A stretch of 64,000 nt of DNA from Welwitschia mirabilis (taxonomy: Eukaryota > Gnetophyta > Gnetopsida > Welwitschiales). Positions 46,561 to 58,834 of the stretch are shown here, one piece after another; within the stretch, counting starts at the first letter, position 1; each line of letters opens with the position of its first letter. The stretch spans positions 137,706,604 to 137,770,603 of the forward strand of contig JBOZIK010000001.1 of assembly GCA_051453625.1 (NCBI GenBank), given 5' to 3'. The position numbers were made by a program, and so were the translations under genes. The notes below the pieces were generated by a model. It searched no databases. It was not told where the DNA came from and was given only the letters and a program-made list of their open reading frames with translations.

Positions 46561-47720
46561 TGTGGGGATAATTTAGGTATAGTTTAAGTAGAATTAATGA
46601 ATTAACTATTAAAGATTAGATAAATAATACTAGCATCTAGTAATTTAAGGATTTTCTTCATCACAACTTCTTTTATATGAGAGTTAAGTCTATGTTGAGG
46701 TTTTCTACAAGCTTAGCATTTTCTTTCAAATGAATTCTTGCATGCGTATGGCAAAATTAATACCTTTTAAATTAGAAATTATCCATTATATAGCCTTGAT
46801 TTGGTGTTTAAATAAAAAAGTTAGGTCTCCCTCTTATGATGTTAAAATTTTAGCATCTATAACTACAGGAAGTGACTTGATATCTATGAAAATCATATAA
46901 TTTAAGTCTTTAAGAAGAGGCCTAATTTAACATTTGAAATAGGATTTTCACTAGAATGGTTTTTTATGATAAATATGGTAAGTTATCAAATCTAGATTTA
47001 GAATGAGATGGTTCATGTCTAGAATTCTCATATAAGTCAAGTGTTAATTCTTCATGTGGCTCAAATAAATGGTAACCTTCCATGAAATGAAAAACTCACA
47101 GAGACAAGCTTCAAAGTTTAACTAAACCTCTTTAACATCATCTAACTGATTTCCATTTATAGCATTGAAAACTTATCACTTTGTGTTTATATTACCAAGT
47201 GATATCTTAACAACACCATTATTATAGTTTATTAAAGAGCTATAATAAAATATCTACCCAAGATAAGTGAAGAACCTTTAGATTATCTTCCATTTTTAGA
47301 AAAACAAAGTCTATTAGGTTATAAAATTTACAAAGTCAATATGGCATTAGGCTCATACTAGATTCTAAATCTAACAAGGTTTTACATATTCTTTTGTTTT
47401 TCATGATGCAAGTGGTAGTTGGGGAAGCCAAGATATCTAAACTTAGGTAAGGCTTATTTTAAATAATAGCACTAACTTATTGAGACAATAATGCATTACT
47501 CTTAACATTCATTGACATGTTTGCTTTACATGTGACTTTAAGGAATTTTACATAGCAAAGCAGTTATTTTATAGGATCTAGAGGTGGGCTTTGATTTTTA
47601 CTTCTTGAAAATTCTTTAGAAATTCTTCTTTAAGGTTCTTCTTACTAATAGGTGATAAACATCTAGAGAGTGGGGCTTTCTTATGTTCTTTACATCCCTT
47701 ATCATTTTACATCACCTTCA
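46561..47720 (-). pseudogene. Gypsy element C: protease and gag-protease junction
   Basis: The minus strand reads KKNLKEEFLKNFQE near 47650-47610, like the conserved block before the protease of Athila/Tat elements (FGKFLEIFKKLQI). The protease then reads RICKTLLDLESSMSLMPY near 47400-47345. The rest up to the RT is degraded. It belongs to the RT fragment below and is distinct from element B, which has its own protease at 39.3 kb. Confidence 0.65.
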
Positions 47721-49985
47721 TCATTCTTTTTAGGCTTTAATATAGGTTAATTTTCAAGGTTAAATGTGGGATACTTTACTCTAATTGATTGAATATTTTC
47801 ATTAATTTTCATAATACTTCTAATTGAAATAGCATTTACACTTTTTACATCTTCTCTATGTTTAACTATATTTACTCCTCTTGGATTAGCTTTAGGTCAA
47901 TCTATAATATTTTCTTTCTCTATTTGGTTAGATGAAGAAAACATATGGGAGGTAGTTTAACTAAGTTAATTTATTTCTTATTCTAAACATGAAAGATTTT
48001 TTACCATGTGGTTATTAATCTCAGATTCTTTGTTATTAGTTGTAATTTAGTCTTCAACAAGTTCTCATAAAACATCCTTCAATGTCGTACTTTGAGATTG
48101 GATAGACATCTATGAAGTAGATGCTTCATTTTTTAAGTTTTCCAAGAAAATTCATACTCATTAATGAATTTTGATTTGTTTGCACTCTAAAGGAAAAGAA
48201 GATTATTAATGACCATTTATCTATAGTTATATTGAATGATTGAGCTTCCTTAGATCTATTTTATCTCTGGATGGCCTCTCTTTATTTTTTAAAACTCACA
48301 TAAATATATATATATATATTCTAAAATATCCTAAGCTTATTTAAGTTCTTATAAATATAAAAGGTTCTCTACTTGTCATTTTAATTACTTACCTGCTTTG
48401 TGTTGTTTAACCTTTATAGAAAAATCTCATAGATTTTCATGTTTTAAAATCATGTTATAGGCATTTCATCAAAAACCCCTTAAAATGTTCAAATTTTTTA
48501 TAGAACGTCTCATATCGTATTTTGTAAAATCTATAATTTTGTATCTAAAATTATTGATTTTTCGTACTAGAAATTATTTCTTCAAAAACTCAGAGTTGAT
48601 ATCCCTTCATAACATAATTGAGAAAGTTTTCAAGAAATGTAGCTTGGCTTTTGCTATATACTTTGAGGGAAATTGGAGAAAAAAGCATTCTAATAACATC
48701 ATCTTGATCATGTAATTTTGAAATGGTTAATATCATAGATTCAAATCACAAAACTATTCATAAGAATCTTTAAAATTAAGGTTATGAAATTTAGAAAAAA
48801 TACTAATAATGGCTAGCTTTATTTCAAAATGCTTTGTGTAAAAAGATAAAATGATACAAAAAAGTATAGCTAAGCATTTTCATTGCCTTAGAGATTTCAA
48901 GGTTTTCTTTGAATAAGAAAAAGGGACCATCTCTATCTTCATCAAGAAGGAAGATTTTAAATTTTTATTTTTTCAAAGAAAGGGGATAAACTATTTATAT
49001 CTTCATCAAATATGATTATATCTATTAGATAAATCTTAATGTAATTGTAATTTTGGAATTAAGATGTTAAATTTTCATTAGTTTGAAAAAAAGGATTTAT
49101 ATAATGCTTCTAAAATTCATTAAAAAGGGGCTCAATGAAAGGTTGTTCTTCATCAAGTTCTTTATAGAATCGATTACTAAGGGTCTTAATCCAATGATGC
49201 ATAAGATGTAAAGATTAGTAATAATAGTTTTTACAATAGACTAGTAATGTAAAATGGCTAGAAATAATGAAAGAAAAATAAGACCTTGTACACCCAATGT
49301 TGAAAAATCACAATAGCACTAATACCTAGGATAGTAACATTACTTAGTTTTGGAGTGATGCATAATGGAAAAGACTAATAGTAAGAAATTTTTAAATATG
49401 ACATTTTGAATAAGGAACTTGACAAAATAATTTAAGAATATTGTGGCTTAATCTATTAATAGTAAATGACTACCACAAAGAGAGATATGACATCAAAACA
49501 AAAAAATAATTATCTTAAAGATAATGATCTTGATAACATCCAAGGGAAATAAAACATAAGAGTTTCAATCAAGATTGAAACATACTACAAACTAGTTTGC
49601 TTAGCGTTAATTATGCATGCCTTCTTCATAGTTCAATCACCTATTTATACATGCACTCATTAATAACTTCCTAAAGATATGCCACTAACTTAACAAATCC
49701 CAGAAGACTAACTAATAGCTATAGTCTTGTAATAATAAATAACAGACTTGACCTAAAAAAATATTAACAAGACTAAACCAATGTTGATTTTTTTTAACTA
49801 ACTACTACGAGCAACTTCTTGAGTGGTTGTATGCATCTTCACATGTCCAAATATTTTAGGTTTGACTTCTTGGCTTGATGAAGTATAACACTCACTAACA
49901 TGTCAAAAAAATTCAAATAAGAAAAAAGCTAAATTCATTATATAATAAGATAAATAAAAATCTTATCCTCAAGATTCAATTATAA
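47721..49985. other. AT-rich stretch, probably gag/LTR remains
   Basis: No reliable motif. It includes a short (TA)n run at 48305-48319 and a 76-codon open piece (48485-48715) with Phe/Ile/Lys-rich sequence and no recognisable family. It may hold decayed gag of element C and the 3' LTR of element D. Confidence 0.35.
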
Positions 49986-49989
49986 AAAA

Positions 49990-51560
49990 TGATAGGATAA
50001 TTAATCTGTTGCTTTCCATGTTCCATATCTTCTTGTGGTAAGGTATTCCACTAGACTAGCACTTTAGTGAGATACCTGGAACCTTAATTCACCCTCTTGT
50101 AATTTAAAATTACTTGGGGTTATGTCCCAATAATGTTAGCATTTGTAACTGAGGGTGCATCATGAAAAGCTACATTTATTAGACCTACCTTTAGTCTAAA
50201 TAGCATAACATGAAATATCACATGAAGCTTATAGTTGAGGGGCAAAGATAAATAATAGGTGTTTGGTCCTATCTTCTCTATTATCTAATAAGGTTTAAAA
50301 TATTTGTTGGCTTGTTTTGATAAGCATGAAGGAGCAATAGACCCAATCTCTCATTGCAAAACTCACATCTTGCATATGAGAATTAACCTCTTACTTTATC
50401 TATCTTATGTTATGATGAGATTTTTGTTTTTTTAAAATTTTTTCAGGAATCTTGAAAACTTCATTTGAAGCTTAGACTTACTTTTCCAATTTAGCAACTA
50501 AAGAGGCACCCATTAAATAATTGGTAATTTTTAGAGGTGAACTACCACATAAAGCTTGAAAAGGAGTCATTTCCAAAAATTGAGTGAATGTTGTATTATA
50601 CAAAGATACTACCCATGCTAAAAAATAAGTCTGTTACTTTGAGATTGTTAACAAGTAAAGCATCAAGGTGCATCTCAAAATAATGATTTACAACCTTCCT
50701 TTGTCCACCTATTTGTGGGTGATAAGCTATGCTCATTTTCAAATGCTACCCTTGTAACTTGAAAATATCCTTTCAAAAATTGCTAACAAAAATTTAGCCT
50801 AGATCACTTACAATCAAATGAATAATTCCATGGAGCCATGCAATGCCTTCCATAAAAACCTCAACAACTTTCCTCGCCATATATGGGTGCATCAAATAAA
50901 TAAAGTGGGCATATTTAGTTAACCAATCAACCACTACTATGATCACATACTTACCTAAATCAAGAGGTAACCCATTAACAAAATCAAGAGAAATGTCTTT
51001 CCAAACCTATTCTAATATTGATAATTACTATAGAAGACCAATAAGCATTTATTGCTTTGATATATATTACAAACTACAACTCTATATAAGACTAATAGAA
51101 TGATTATGAGAGATTCTTCTTGAGTATCCATCAAGTTTGAATTCATGAAATTCTAGTAAAAGCCTCAATTGTAGGGGTGACTTTAGAGGCATGACAAGTC
51201 TATCTCAATGGTAAAGAAGCCCATTCTTACTACAAAATTCTAGCGTTTTTCCTAACACTAACTATAAACTATTATAAAAGTCTTAAAGACATGGATTAGT
51301 CTAGTTAGCCTATTTACACTTATCAAGAATCATGAATTTAGAAAAAGAAATTGCCAGTACTATAGATGGATTGGGATGTTGGGATAATGAATCAGTTACT
51401 AAATTTTCTTTACCTAGTTTATATGCAATATCATATTCAAACCCAAAAATTTTGATCACCTATTTTTGCTGTTCAAGTGTGACCACCCATTTACTAAGAG
51501 ATAATTTAAATTTATTTGATCTATTTGAATTTGAAATCATTGTTCCATAAGGTATGGATG
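49990..51560 (-). pseudogene. Gypsy element D: RNase H, integrase and chromodomain (chromovirus)
   Basis: Reading the minus strand: the RNase H tail FGFEYDIAYKLGKEN and VTDSLSQHP (about 51460-51370); the integrase zinc-finger part near 51090; the core with DISLDFVNGLPLDLGKY and VVVDWLTKYAHFI (about 51000-50890) and a broken HPQ block near 50720. The post-core part has a KIGPNTYYL block near 50270. A chromodomain end near 50050-50010 reads WNTLPQEDMEHG, preceded by a TAG stop. The chromodomain identifies it as a chromovirus (Tekay/Reina/CRM group). It is truncated at the RNase H side near 51560; RT, protease and gag are absent. Confidence 0.85.
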
Positions 51561-53043
51561 TTAAATATAAATACACTCTAAAATTACTAACATTTCTTTT
51601 GCATATGTTGAAGTTTATGATAGTACAAAGAATCAGATTTAGATTGAGTAAATACTCAGTATCATTCTCTCCACAAGGATGATTGGGGTTTCTTATAAAA
51701 ATTACATAATTCTTACTTATCTTGTAAGTTACCATTAGAGAAAGGAAAAAAGAAAGAGAGAGTTGATATGTGTTAAAACTATATTTGAAGAGGCAGGGAA
51801 GTAGGTAAGCTCCAAGGTTTAGCCCAACTTGTCCACTAGTGATTCTTCACTCCAATGATATCTTGCACCTGGCTGAAACATACTTCAAATTATCAAGTAA
51901 AAACAGCTCACGTAATGGTGACATAATCTCATTCACCATATGATAATTAGTGAATTTGAAAGTCACTTGGTCCTTCATGACCCCAAAATAATCATGTAAA
52001 GTAACGATTTAATGTACTTAAGATCCATCAAATAGAAGAGACTTAGACTAATTAACTAATGAACTCACTTAGATGATAAATTAACTTGATAATTTGGTTT
52101 TACTAAGCATTAAAAGTATGAAGCTATCAAAATCAAAATGAACATCTACTTTATATTAAATCAAAACTATACATTACATCAAAGGAAGAATAATGAAGCT
52201 AGAAATGACTACTTAGGATATCCTCATAACAAGCTCACTCCCTAAAGAAAGTGCTCAAAAGGCCATGTTGACTTAACACTCCAAGAGTTCTATTGCTTTA
52301 CCAAAATGAAAGGTGTTACAAATGAGGGCTGAAAACACTCTTATAGGCAAACATGAGGTGAGGTATTATTACATGCCTTTGGCTTATAGCGTTAGATGAG
52401 CAATTACAAAATATGTCACGTAGTGTTAGGTATGGCCTTTGTCGTCTTGCATTAGGTAGAAATCATCATGAAGAACATAATACTTAGCTTTTGGATGTTA
52501 TTTCTTCTATCAACTAGTAATGCTACCATGTGTATTCACCGTCATCTTATCCAGCATTGCCAAATGTTGTTGTTACATGTCATCACCATCACCACCACAT
52601 GTTAATGATACTAGTTATTTTTAAGATGAAATCTATTTAAGCCCATAACTGCATTCGACTGAATTTTTCATGACGAGTTTAGAACATGAGATTTGAAGTA
52701 TTTTACACATAATAAACAATGGTGTTAGTGACCTGGATAGCAATGTCGGCGTTTTAAGCTAGATGATCATCATATTTTAGCAATGCCTTTAAAATGATAT
52801 CAAAGTTCTAAAAATGTCGTGCAAAGATGATAAGTTCATAGATAATATTAAAAAGTAGCAGAAGACCTAATTTCATGATAAATTAGTTATACTAATGTCT
52901 TCTATTAAAAGTTGATGAGATAACTTGATCAAAATATCAAATTTTATATGTTAACATGATTACCTAGATGGAATAAGATCTTTTCTTATGAATGCTAAAG
53001 GTTGCTCTTGTCGAGATAGAGTAGCTCGAATTCCTTTATCTAA
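51561..53043. other. Unrecognised stretch
   Basis: No clear motif. Base composition is slightly less AT-rich near 52330-52760, with scattered CG dinucleotides, which may mean younger or different DNA. Confidence 0.35.
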
Positions 53044-53374
53044 TGCATCTATTCCTTTATCATCTATATCCATTCCTAAATAAAAGGTGGTTAATACATA
53101 ACCACAGTCTAAAATTTCATTTCCTATGTTTTCCTTACTTAGGTGGTTGTTATAATAGCATTTTGTTATAATCTCTATGTCTCCTAAGTATTAATCTATG
53201 CCTATTTACTCTCCTACATAAGTGGTCAAATTGACTTATCCATTTATAGTATTATTTATTTTTATATGTATAAGAGTGTTTAAACTTTACATCATTAAAA
53301 TAAAGTGAGTTAATTTTAATATTAATTAATTTACTCTATTAATAATTTATCCAGTCTTTAATGAGACACCCTAA
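53044..53374 (+). repeat. Element T: 5' LTR
   Basis: Shares with 53938-54289 the blocks 'gttaat(a/g)cataaccaca', 'atgtctcctaag', 'tgac(t/c)(t/c)atccatttgta' and 'attaaaataaag'. It starts with a local duplication ('atctattcctttatcat') relative to the other copy. It contains more T and A at changed sites than the 3' copy. Confidence 0.6.
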
Positions 53375-53390
53375 TGGTAAAAGAGCACTC
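53375..53390 (+). other. Element T: primer-binding site
   Basis: 'tggtaaaagagcactc' matches TGGTATCAGAGC, complementary to the initiator tRNA-Met 3' end, at 10 of 12 bases, directly after the 5' LTR. 'tgagttcaattctca' at 53406-53420 also looks like a tRNA T-arm, so a tRNA-derived origin of the segment is an alternative. Confidence 0.5.
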
Positions 53391-53499
53391 TCATTTTTGT
53401 ATTTATGAGTTCAATTCTCAAATAAGTGTTCTACCTTGTTGACTCCCATCTATCCCTCCACCACAGCTCCTGCATTTCTAAGTTTTGCTACATTTGCCG

Positions 53500-53803
53500 C
53501 TCTAATTAAGTCCTCAAGGAACGTAAGCATCCCTCGGGGTGGGCGCGGCCATGTCCGTGTCTAAATGGCCGGACATTCACCGTTTCTTATTCTCATGGGA
53601 GTCGACTCCTTCATTATGAAACTAAATTGAAACAATGAAGCGAAGCAAAAAATGGGTTAAAATTGAAGGGCGAAGCAAAAATGGCAGAAGTTGAAGAATC
53701 AAAATCCAGCGAGAAAGAAACCAAAGGCAAAAAGAAGAATCCGAGGTTGGAGGATTCTGAATTCCGATTCTCAAAATTGGTCTCCGGAAATGGGTCTTTG
53801 TGA
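53500..53803 (+). pseudogene. Captured gene-like fragment with a 40-codon ORF in element T
   Basis: This segment is clearly richer in G+C and CG dinucleotides ('ggggtgggcgcggcc') than the rest of the window. An ATG at 53681 opens 40 codons to TGA at 53801: MAEVEESKSSEKETKGKKKN, then a stretch ending FSKLVSGNGSL. The charged start followed by a more structured end looks like the first exon of a plant gene, with 5'UTR-like sequence before it ('gaagcgaagcaaaaaatggg'). I do not recognise the protein. A hairpin (ATGTCCG at 53551, CGGACAT at 53570) lies upstream. It may be a transduced host fragment. Confidence 0.4.
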
Positions 53804-53926
53804 AGGAGAGTCTTTGAGAGCCTTAGTTTTTTTATGTGTGTAATTCATTGCCTCTGGAAATATTTTTGTGTAAGCATTTGTATTTTACAACATTGTAATG
53901 TCAAATTATTGCATAGTTTGGACATC

Positions 53927-53935
53927 AAGGTGGGG
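53927..53935 (+). promoter_or_regulatory. Element T: polypurine tract
   Basis: 'aaggtgggg' followed by 'ta' and the LTR start TGCTAGG; short and interrupted by one T. Confidence 0.45.
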
Positions 53936-53937
53936 TA

Positions 53938-54289
53938 TGCTAGGAAATCATCAATACCCATTTCTAAACAGAAGGTAGTTAATGCATAACCACAATCTTT
54001 TTCCCCCCTCTTTTGGAAAGGACTTTGCGAGAGTCAATCTCACAACTGCAAATTCATGAGATTGTATTTCAATTATAATCCCCATGTCTCCTAAGAATAA
54101 GTCTATTCTTATTTCCTTTTCTATGTAACTAGTCAACTTGACCCATCCATTTGTATTTTCTTTTGCCATGTATGAGGATATTTAAACGCTCATGTTATTA
54201 AAATAAAGGGAGCTAGTTTTAATGTTTAACAATTTGCTCAACAATCCTTCTATTTGCACCTAAGTGTTATTGGATACCTTTTAAGTGAT
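53938..54289 (+). repeat. Element T: 3' LTR
   Basis: Starts TGCTAGGAAATCATC; matches 53044-53374 with many substitutions and one extra segment near 53996-54055 ('ggactttgcgagagtcaatc'). Confidence 0.6.
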
Positions 54290-54479
54290 AAGATCCTCTA
54301 CTCTAGGCACTTTTTGCCCTTGTAAGATGATGTTTTTCTAATTTTTGATAATAATAGATTTTTGAAAAATGAAAAAATTATGAAAAAGATTTTTTTTTAA
54401 AAACAAGCCAAGTAACACCAATTACAATTTCAAACAAGTTGCCAAAAACTTACTAGGTCTTGACTAATGATATTTAAAA

Positions 54480-55805
54480 AAATATTTAGAAATATGATCT
54501 ACCCATCAAGGTAGAGGGTAGCAATCTTAAAATAAAAACTAGGATCATCCATTGAAGTAGAGGTAATTCTAGTTGTCATTCATCCAAAAGGATCACAAGG
54601 CAATTTTAAAGCTTACCATCATTCATTTAAGCCAAATTAAATAATCAAAGGGAAAGCAAAATGTGTTGTAAGAAACAAATGTGAAAAATAATAATTCTTA
54701 AGCAATGAGGGTTTTATGAAAAATCGCTAAATCATTTAATATAGATCCTAAATGTTGTGAACATGGAGAAAAGAACTTGTGATGTCAAAACAATATCACC
54801 ATTGTTTAGAAATGAATCATCTTACAATGCAATCTAGGAAAAGGAAAGCATGAAATGTGTTATGGATCTAACACATCAATCATTTAGTCTAATAAAACTT
54901 CTACAAAACATTAGAATAACCAAACTCAACTAAATAAATACAAAAAATATTTATTGCAATGTCAATATTTATAAATGTATTAATAATATAAAAGAAAAGT
55001 AGACCCAATCACATATGAAATTCCCTTAACCAAAATGCAAATAATATAGCAAACAACAATCTAGTACAAAATATGCCCTTAGGCTTGGCAAAAAAGTTGA
55101 AACAATTACAAAGTTATCTCATGAAGCAATCATTCTTGTGTGCCTAAGGAGGGAGAAGAGAAGCTTAGAACCTTATGATAAGACAAGATTTTATCCTAAG
55201 CATGGAAGCTATAAAGGGATTAATGGGAAATAAGGGAAAACAACAAAGGTCTATAAATCCAAATTAAGGATTCTATGATAAAAGGAATAATGCCTTATCC
55301 ATGAGGTATGTTTCTATTTTAATAGCCTTAGGATTAGGATTTTACATTAAACTTAGCTCGATCAATACATTTAGGTTCATTGAATATAGTAATAGCAAGA
55401 TTACTTCATCATTTAGATTAATTAAGTTCATCCTTATGGTTGCTTTCCTAATGATTTTGGCAATCAATTCTCTTTTGCTTCTCTTTGGTAATTTGAATTT
55501 ATTATTTGTGGTTGATCTTCACTCCGTCGTTTTACCAATTTCACCTTGCTCCAAAACATTAGCAAGGTCATAAATTTGATAACGATGTCATTCTTCTTGG
55601 CATCTATAACTTTAATAAAAGTCAAATGGCAAATAATGATTTGCATAATAAATACCAAGTATTAGTCATTTTTAATTAAAAGGTGTAACAATTAGGATCA
55701 AAGTTTGACTAGTGAAAAAAGAATGCTCAAAATATTATTTATAACGGCAAAACAATTACTTTACCAAAGTTTAAGCAAAAATAGTAAAGATTAAACTATA
55801 ATACG
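54480..55805 (+). repeat. Dispersed repeat R, copy 2 (uninterrupted)
   Basis: Aligns with 6545-7596 plus 11524-12002 and lacks the ~3.9 kb block between them, so it shows the pre-insertion structure. It has kept more C and G (for example 'ttcactccgtcgtttt' near 55519) than copy 1. The 90-codon open piece at 55301-55573 has no recognised homology. The class of this 1.3 kb repeat is unknown. Confidence 0.55.
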
Positions 55806-56159
55806 TAGTGCAAAAAAGAAATGCGGTGATGAAAGAAAACATCATTAATAATGAAGACAACAAGAAGAAAAATACACATTAATGTGGTACAAACCTGTTT
55901 GGTCCTACCTCCATAAAACAATTTAACTCTCTACTATATTAAAATGGCCTAAAGATAAGTCATGCTTGATGGCTAAAGTAGTGGTTAAAGGCCTCATACA
56001 TATTACCCCCAACCCATGCCTTGTTTTAGACTTGATTGGCTTAACCCTATATCCATTTACAAGATTTAAAAGGATGAGATCTTAGGTGAACAAAAATAAA
56101 CAAAATAAAACATAAGAAGGAGGAAAAGATTGGTTTTAATTTTTCCAGTCTTTAGAAGA

Positions 56160-57268
56160 TAAATATTGTTAAAACTTTAGTGACGTTTTTATGATTAATA
56201 AAACAAGGTTAATCTCTAACTTATTCATATAGATTTCTTGTGCAGACATCAAACTAAATGAAGAAATCTCTAAGGTAGTGCTCTTTTGACACTTGTAATG
56301 AAGCAAGATCCATCTCCAAAATGGTGAACATATCTCCTGATAGCCCTTTATATTTATCTATTATTATTCTTTAAGATCAAAATATCTTGTACTTTTTGTT
56401 TCTTTTTCAAGATGTTTATTCTTCTTGGTATAATATATTTAGGAGGGCATATTTGTTTTGTGAAGTAATTGAGATCAATCCTTTAGAATCTAAGCTAAAT
56501 CAAGGAATTAGGAGAATTTTCACATATTAATACTTAGCATATTTTGACTTTGTTGAATGTTGTTTATAAAATATGGGTTAAATGTTTAGATTTATGGGTT
56601 AAGTTTATTCTTCCAAGTATTATTTTAAATTAGCAAACTCAGTTTATTCTTAATAGATATATTTTTAGTAATGCAGCTGCCGCTTGAAAGGTTTTTAATG
56701 GGGGAAACATAGTAATTAAGATGTGCTTGTCATTAAGCTTGATTACGCTAAATCATATAACAAATTCTAATTGGAATTTATTCTTTATGTTATGCAAAAA
56801 CTAGGGTTTAATGAACACTTGTTTCACCTGGTTCAGTTCTATTTTACAATGCTAATGCTTGTGTTGCTACACAATATGGGATTAGTTCTTTTTTTTTTTT
56901 TTCCAATTCAACATTGTATTCATTAGGGTTATCCATTGGCACCTTCCTTATTCATCATAGTAGCTGATTTTTCATGTCATCATCTTCATTAGGATATTTA
57001 GAATTAGCAGATTGAAGGAATTATTATTACTGGGGTTAACAATTAAAACTTTTGAATATGAAATTTGCAAATGATCCTTCTTCCTTAAAAGAGAATCACA
57101 TAGTAAGTATCAATTGGCGTTTTTACAAATTGATTAATATTACTTTTTGTTAGATTTATTACATAGTCTAAGTTTACAATTATAAAGATAATTATCAAAA
57201 TTTACCAAAAAAGTCTAGGACAAAAAATTAATAAGATTTTAAGCATTTCTTTTAGTTTTGATGTTTTC
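56160..57268 (+). pseudogene. LINE-2: reverse transcriptase part
   Basis: Plus-strand blocks: a degraded N..LLN..YKIW-type segment near 56530-56580, QLKLD/LDYAK-like remains near 56735, LYVMQKLGFNEH near 56790-56820, GYPLAPSLFIIVADFS... near 56927-56970 (family: RQGCPLAPYLFLFVAD), and the catalytic box KFANDPS at 57061-57081, where FADD has Asn for the first Asp. This is a plant L1-like LINE of a different lineage from LINE-1 (LAP.LF rather than GDPIS..LF). The frame shifts several times. The 5' end is unclear; sequence before 56300 is not convincing. The gap at 57269-57994 interrupts it. Confidence 0.75.
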
Positions 57269-58046
57269 NNNNNNNNNNNNNNNNNNNNNNNNNNNNNNNN
57301 NNNNNNNNNNNNNNNNNNNNNNNNNNNNNNNNNNNNNNNNNNNNNNNNNNNNNNNNNNNNNNNNNNNNNNNNNNNNNNNNNNNNNNNNNNNNNNNNNNNN
57401 NNNNNNNNNNNNNNNNNNNNNNNNNNNNNNNNNNNNNNNNNNNNNNNNNNNNNNNNNNNNNNNNNNNNNNNNNNNNNNNNNNNNNNNNNNNNNNNNNNNN
57501 NNNNNNNNNNNNNNNNNNNNNNNNNNNNNNNNNNNNNNNNNNNNNNNNNNNNNNNNNNNNNNNNNNNNNNNNNNNNNNNNNNNNNNNNNNNNNNNNNNNN
57601 NNNNNNNNNNNNNNNNNNNNNNNNNNNNNNNNNNNNNNNNNNNNNNNNNNNNNNNNNNNNNNNNNNNNNNNNNNNNNNNNNNNNNNNNNNNNNNNNNNNN
57701 NNNNNNNNNNNNNNNNNNNNNNNNNNNNNNNNNNNNNNNNNNNNNNNNNNNNNNNNNNNNNNNNNNNNNNNNNNNNNNNNNNNNNNNNNNNNNNNNNNNN
57801 NNNNNNNNNNNNNNNNNNNNNNNNNNNNNNNNNNNNNNNNNNNNNNNNNNNNNNNNNNNNNNNNNNNNNNNNNNNNNNNNNNNNNNNNNNNNNNNNNNNN
57901 NNNNNNNNNNNNNNNNNNNNNNNNNNNNNNNNNNNNNNNNNNNNNNNNNNNNNNNNNNNNNNNNNNNNNNNNNNNNNNNNNNNNNNNNNNNNNNCAAAAA
58001 ATTAATAAGATTTTAAGCATTTCTTTTAGTTTTGATGTTTTCCATC
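57202..58046 (+). repeat. Short direct duplication flanking a 726-N gap
   Basis: 'caaaaaattaataagatttt' followed by 'aagcatttcttttag' occurs just before the gap (57221-57268) and again just after it (57995-58042), identical over about 48 bases. Overlapping contig ends are the likely cause, so the real gap may be very different in size. Confidence 0.85.
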
Positions 58047-58650
58047 TACTCTTTGATACTAGCTAGTTCAAAAAACTCACATGAAGCTCAAAAAATGGAA
58101 AAGGTCCTATGGGCAAATATTTAGTTTGTAAATCTATCCTGCCTTTTACACATGTTTATTATTTTTCATACTAGGCTCCTTCCTTTTTAGCTTATCAAAG
58201 GTTAGAAAGGCTTTTAAAAAATTCCATGTGGTTGTCAACAGAGTCACATTCAGGCTTTGCTCAAGTTTCTGAGGACATTTTAGCTCTGCCTTAAAATCAG
58301 AGTGGTCTGAGTTTTTAAGCAAGTTCTAACACTTATGGCCAACTAGTTATTTCAACACTTACAAAAAGATTATCTTATTGGTACCTTTTATAGTTTAGAC
58401 TACGATAGGCCTATACTACTATTCAACCTTTCTAGAAAGTCATAAATTTCCTTAATTGGAGTTTTTACCTGCACTATGTTAATCTCCCAAGTACAAACAT
58501 TTTTAAAAGCATTAGATGCTTATGGAAATCCAAAATTCTTACATTAATTAGGAGATGCAATACTCCACATTCTTACATTAATTAGGAGAAAATAATCATA
58601 TTTCCATTCTCGCTAAAACATTTCTCCTTGGTCATTGGCTCCCTCCCTCC
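57995..58650 (+). pseudogene. LINE-2: C-terminal part after the RT
   Basis: Homologous by eye to the reverse strand of 63230-63980 (LINE-2b). Shared blocks are 'ttccatgtggttgtcaaca', 'atttcaacacttacaaa' and 'tcttattggtacctt'. The frame contains the K.L.W...(L)..GK.LV.K/LP....(R)..R.F.W-type region of LINE post-RT domains in broken form. A 46-base segment 'acattcttacattaattaggag' type is duplicated near 58535-58590. Confidence 0.6.
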
Positions 58651-58834
58651 CTCTCTCTCTTGCTTGCTTGAGTTGCTATCACTAATCCTAGATTATCTAT
58701 GTGTTGGCATCAAAAAGGTAATGCCTTACTNNNNNNNNNNNNNNNNNNNNNNNNNNNNNNNNNNNNNNNNNNNNNNNNNNNNNNNNNNNNNNNNNNNNNN
58801 NNNNNNNNNNNNNNNNNNNNNNNNNNNNNNTTAT
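58651..58834. other. Short stretch with CT-rich run and gap
   Basis: 'ctccctccctccctctctct' at about 58640-58660 followed by a 100-N gap (58731-58830). No motif. Confidence 0.5.

Larger units (their letters stand above)
53044..54289 (+). mobile_element. Small non-autonomous LTR element T (~1.25 kb)
   Basis: Two direct repeats of about 330 bp (53044-53374 and 53938-54289) enclose about 560 bp. A tRNA-iMet-like primer site follows the first and a purine tract precedes the second. This is the full layout of an LTR retrotransposon without gag or pol, similar in size to TRIM/SMART elements. The internal region is GC-richer than anything nearby and contains a short coding-like fragment, suggesting captured host sequence. 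LTR ends and target duplication are not firmly defined. Confidence 0.6.

Noticed and set aside
53360-53430. tRNA or SINE head (box A-like 'tggtaaaagag', T-arm-like 'tgagttcaattctca')
   Set aside because: Spacing between the boxes is about ten bases too short, and the position right after an LTR fits a primer-binding site better. Kept only as an alternative.
57202-58020. Open frames of more than 250 codons
   Set aside because: They consist almost entirely of the 726-base N gap; likewise the frames over the gaps at 35280 and 59884.
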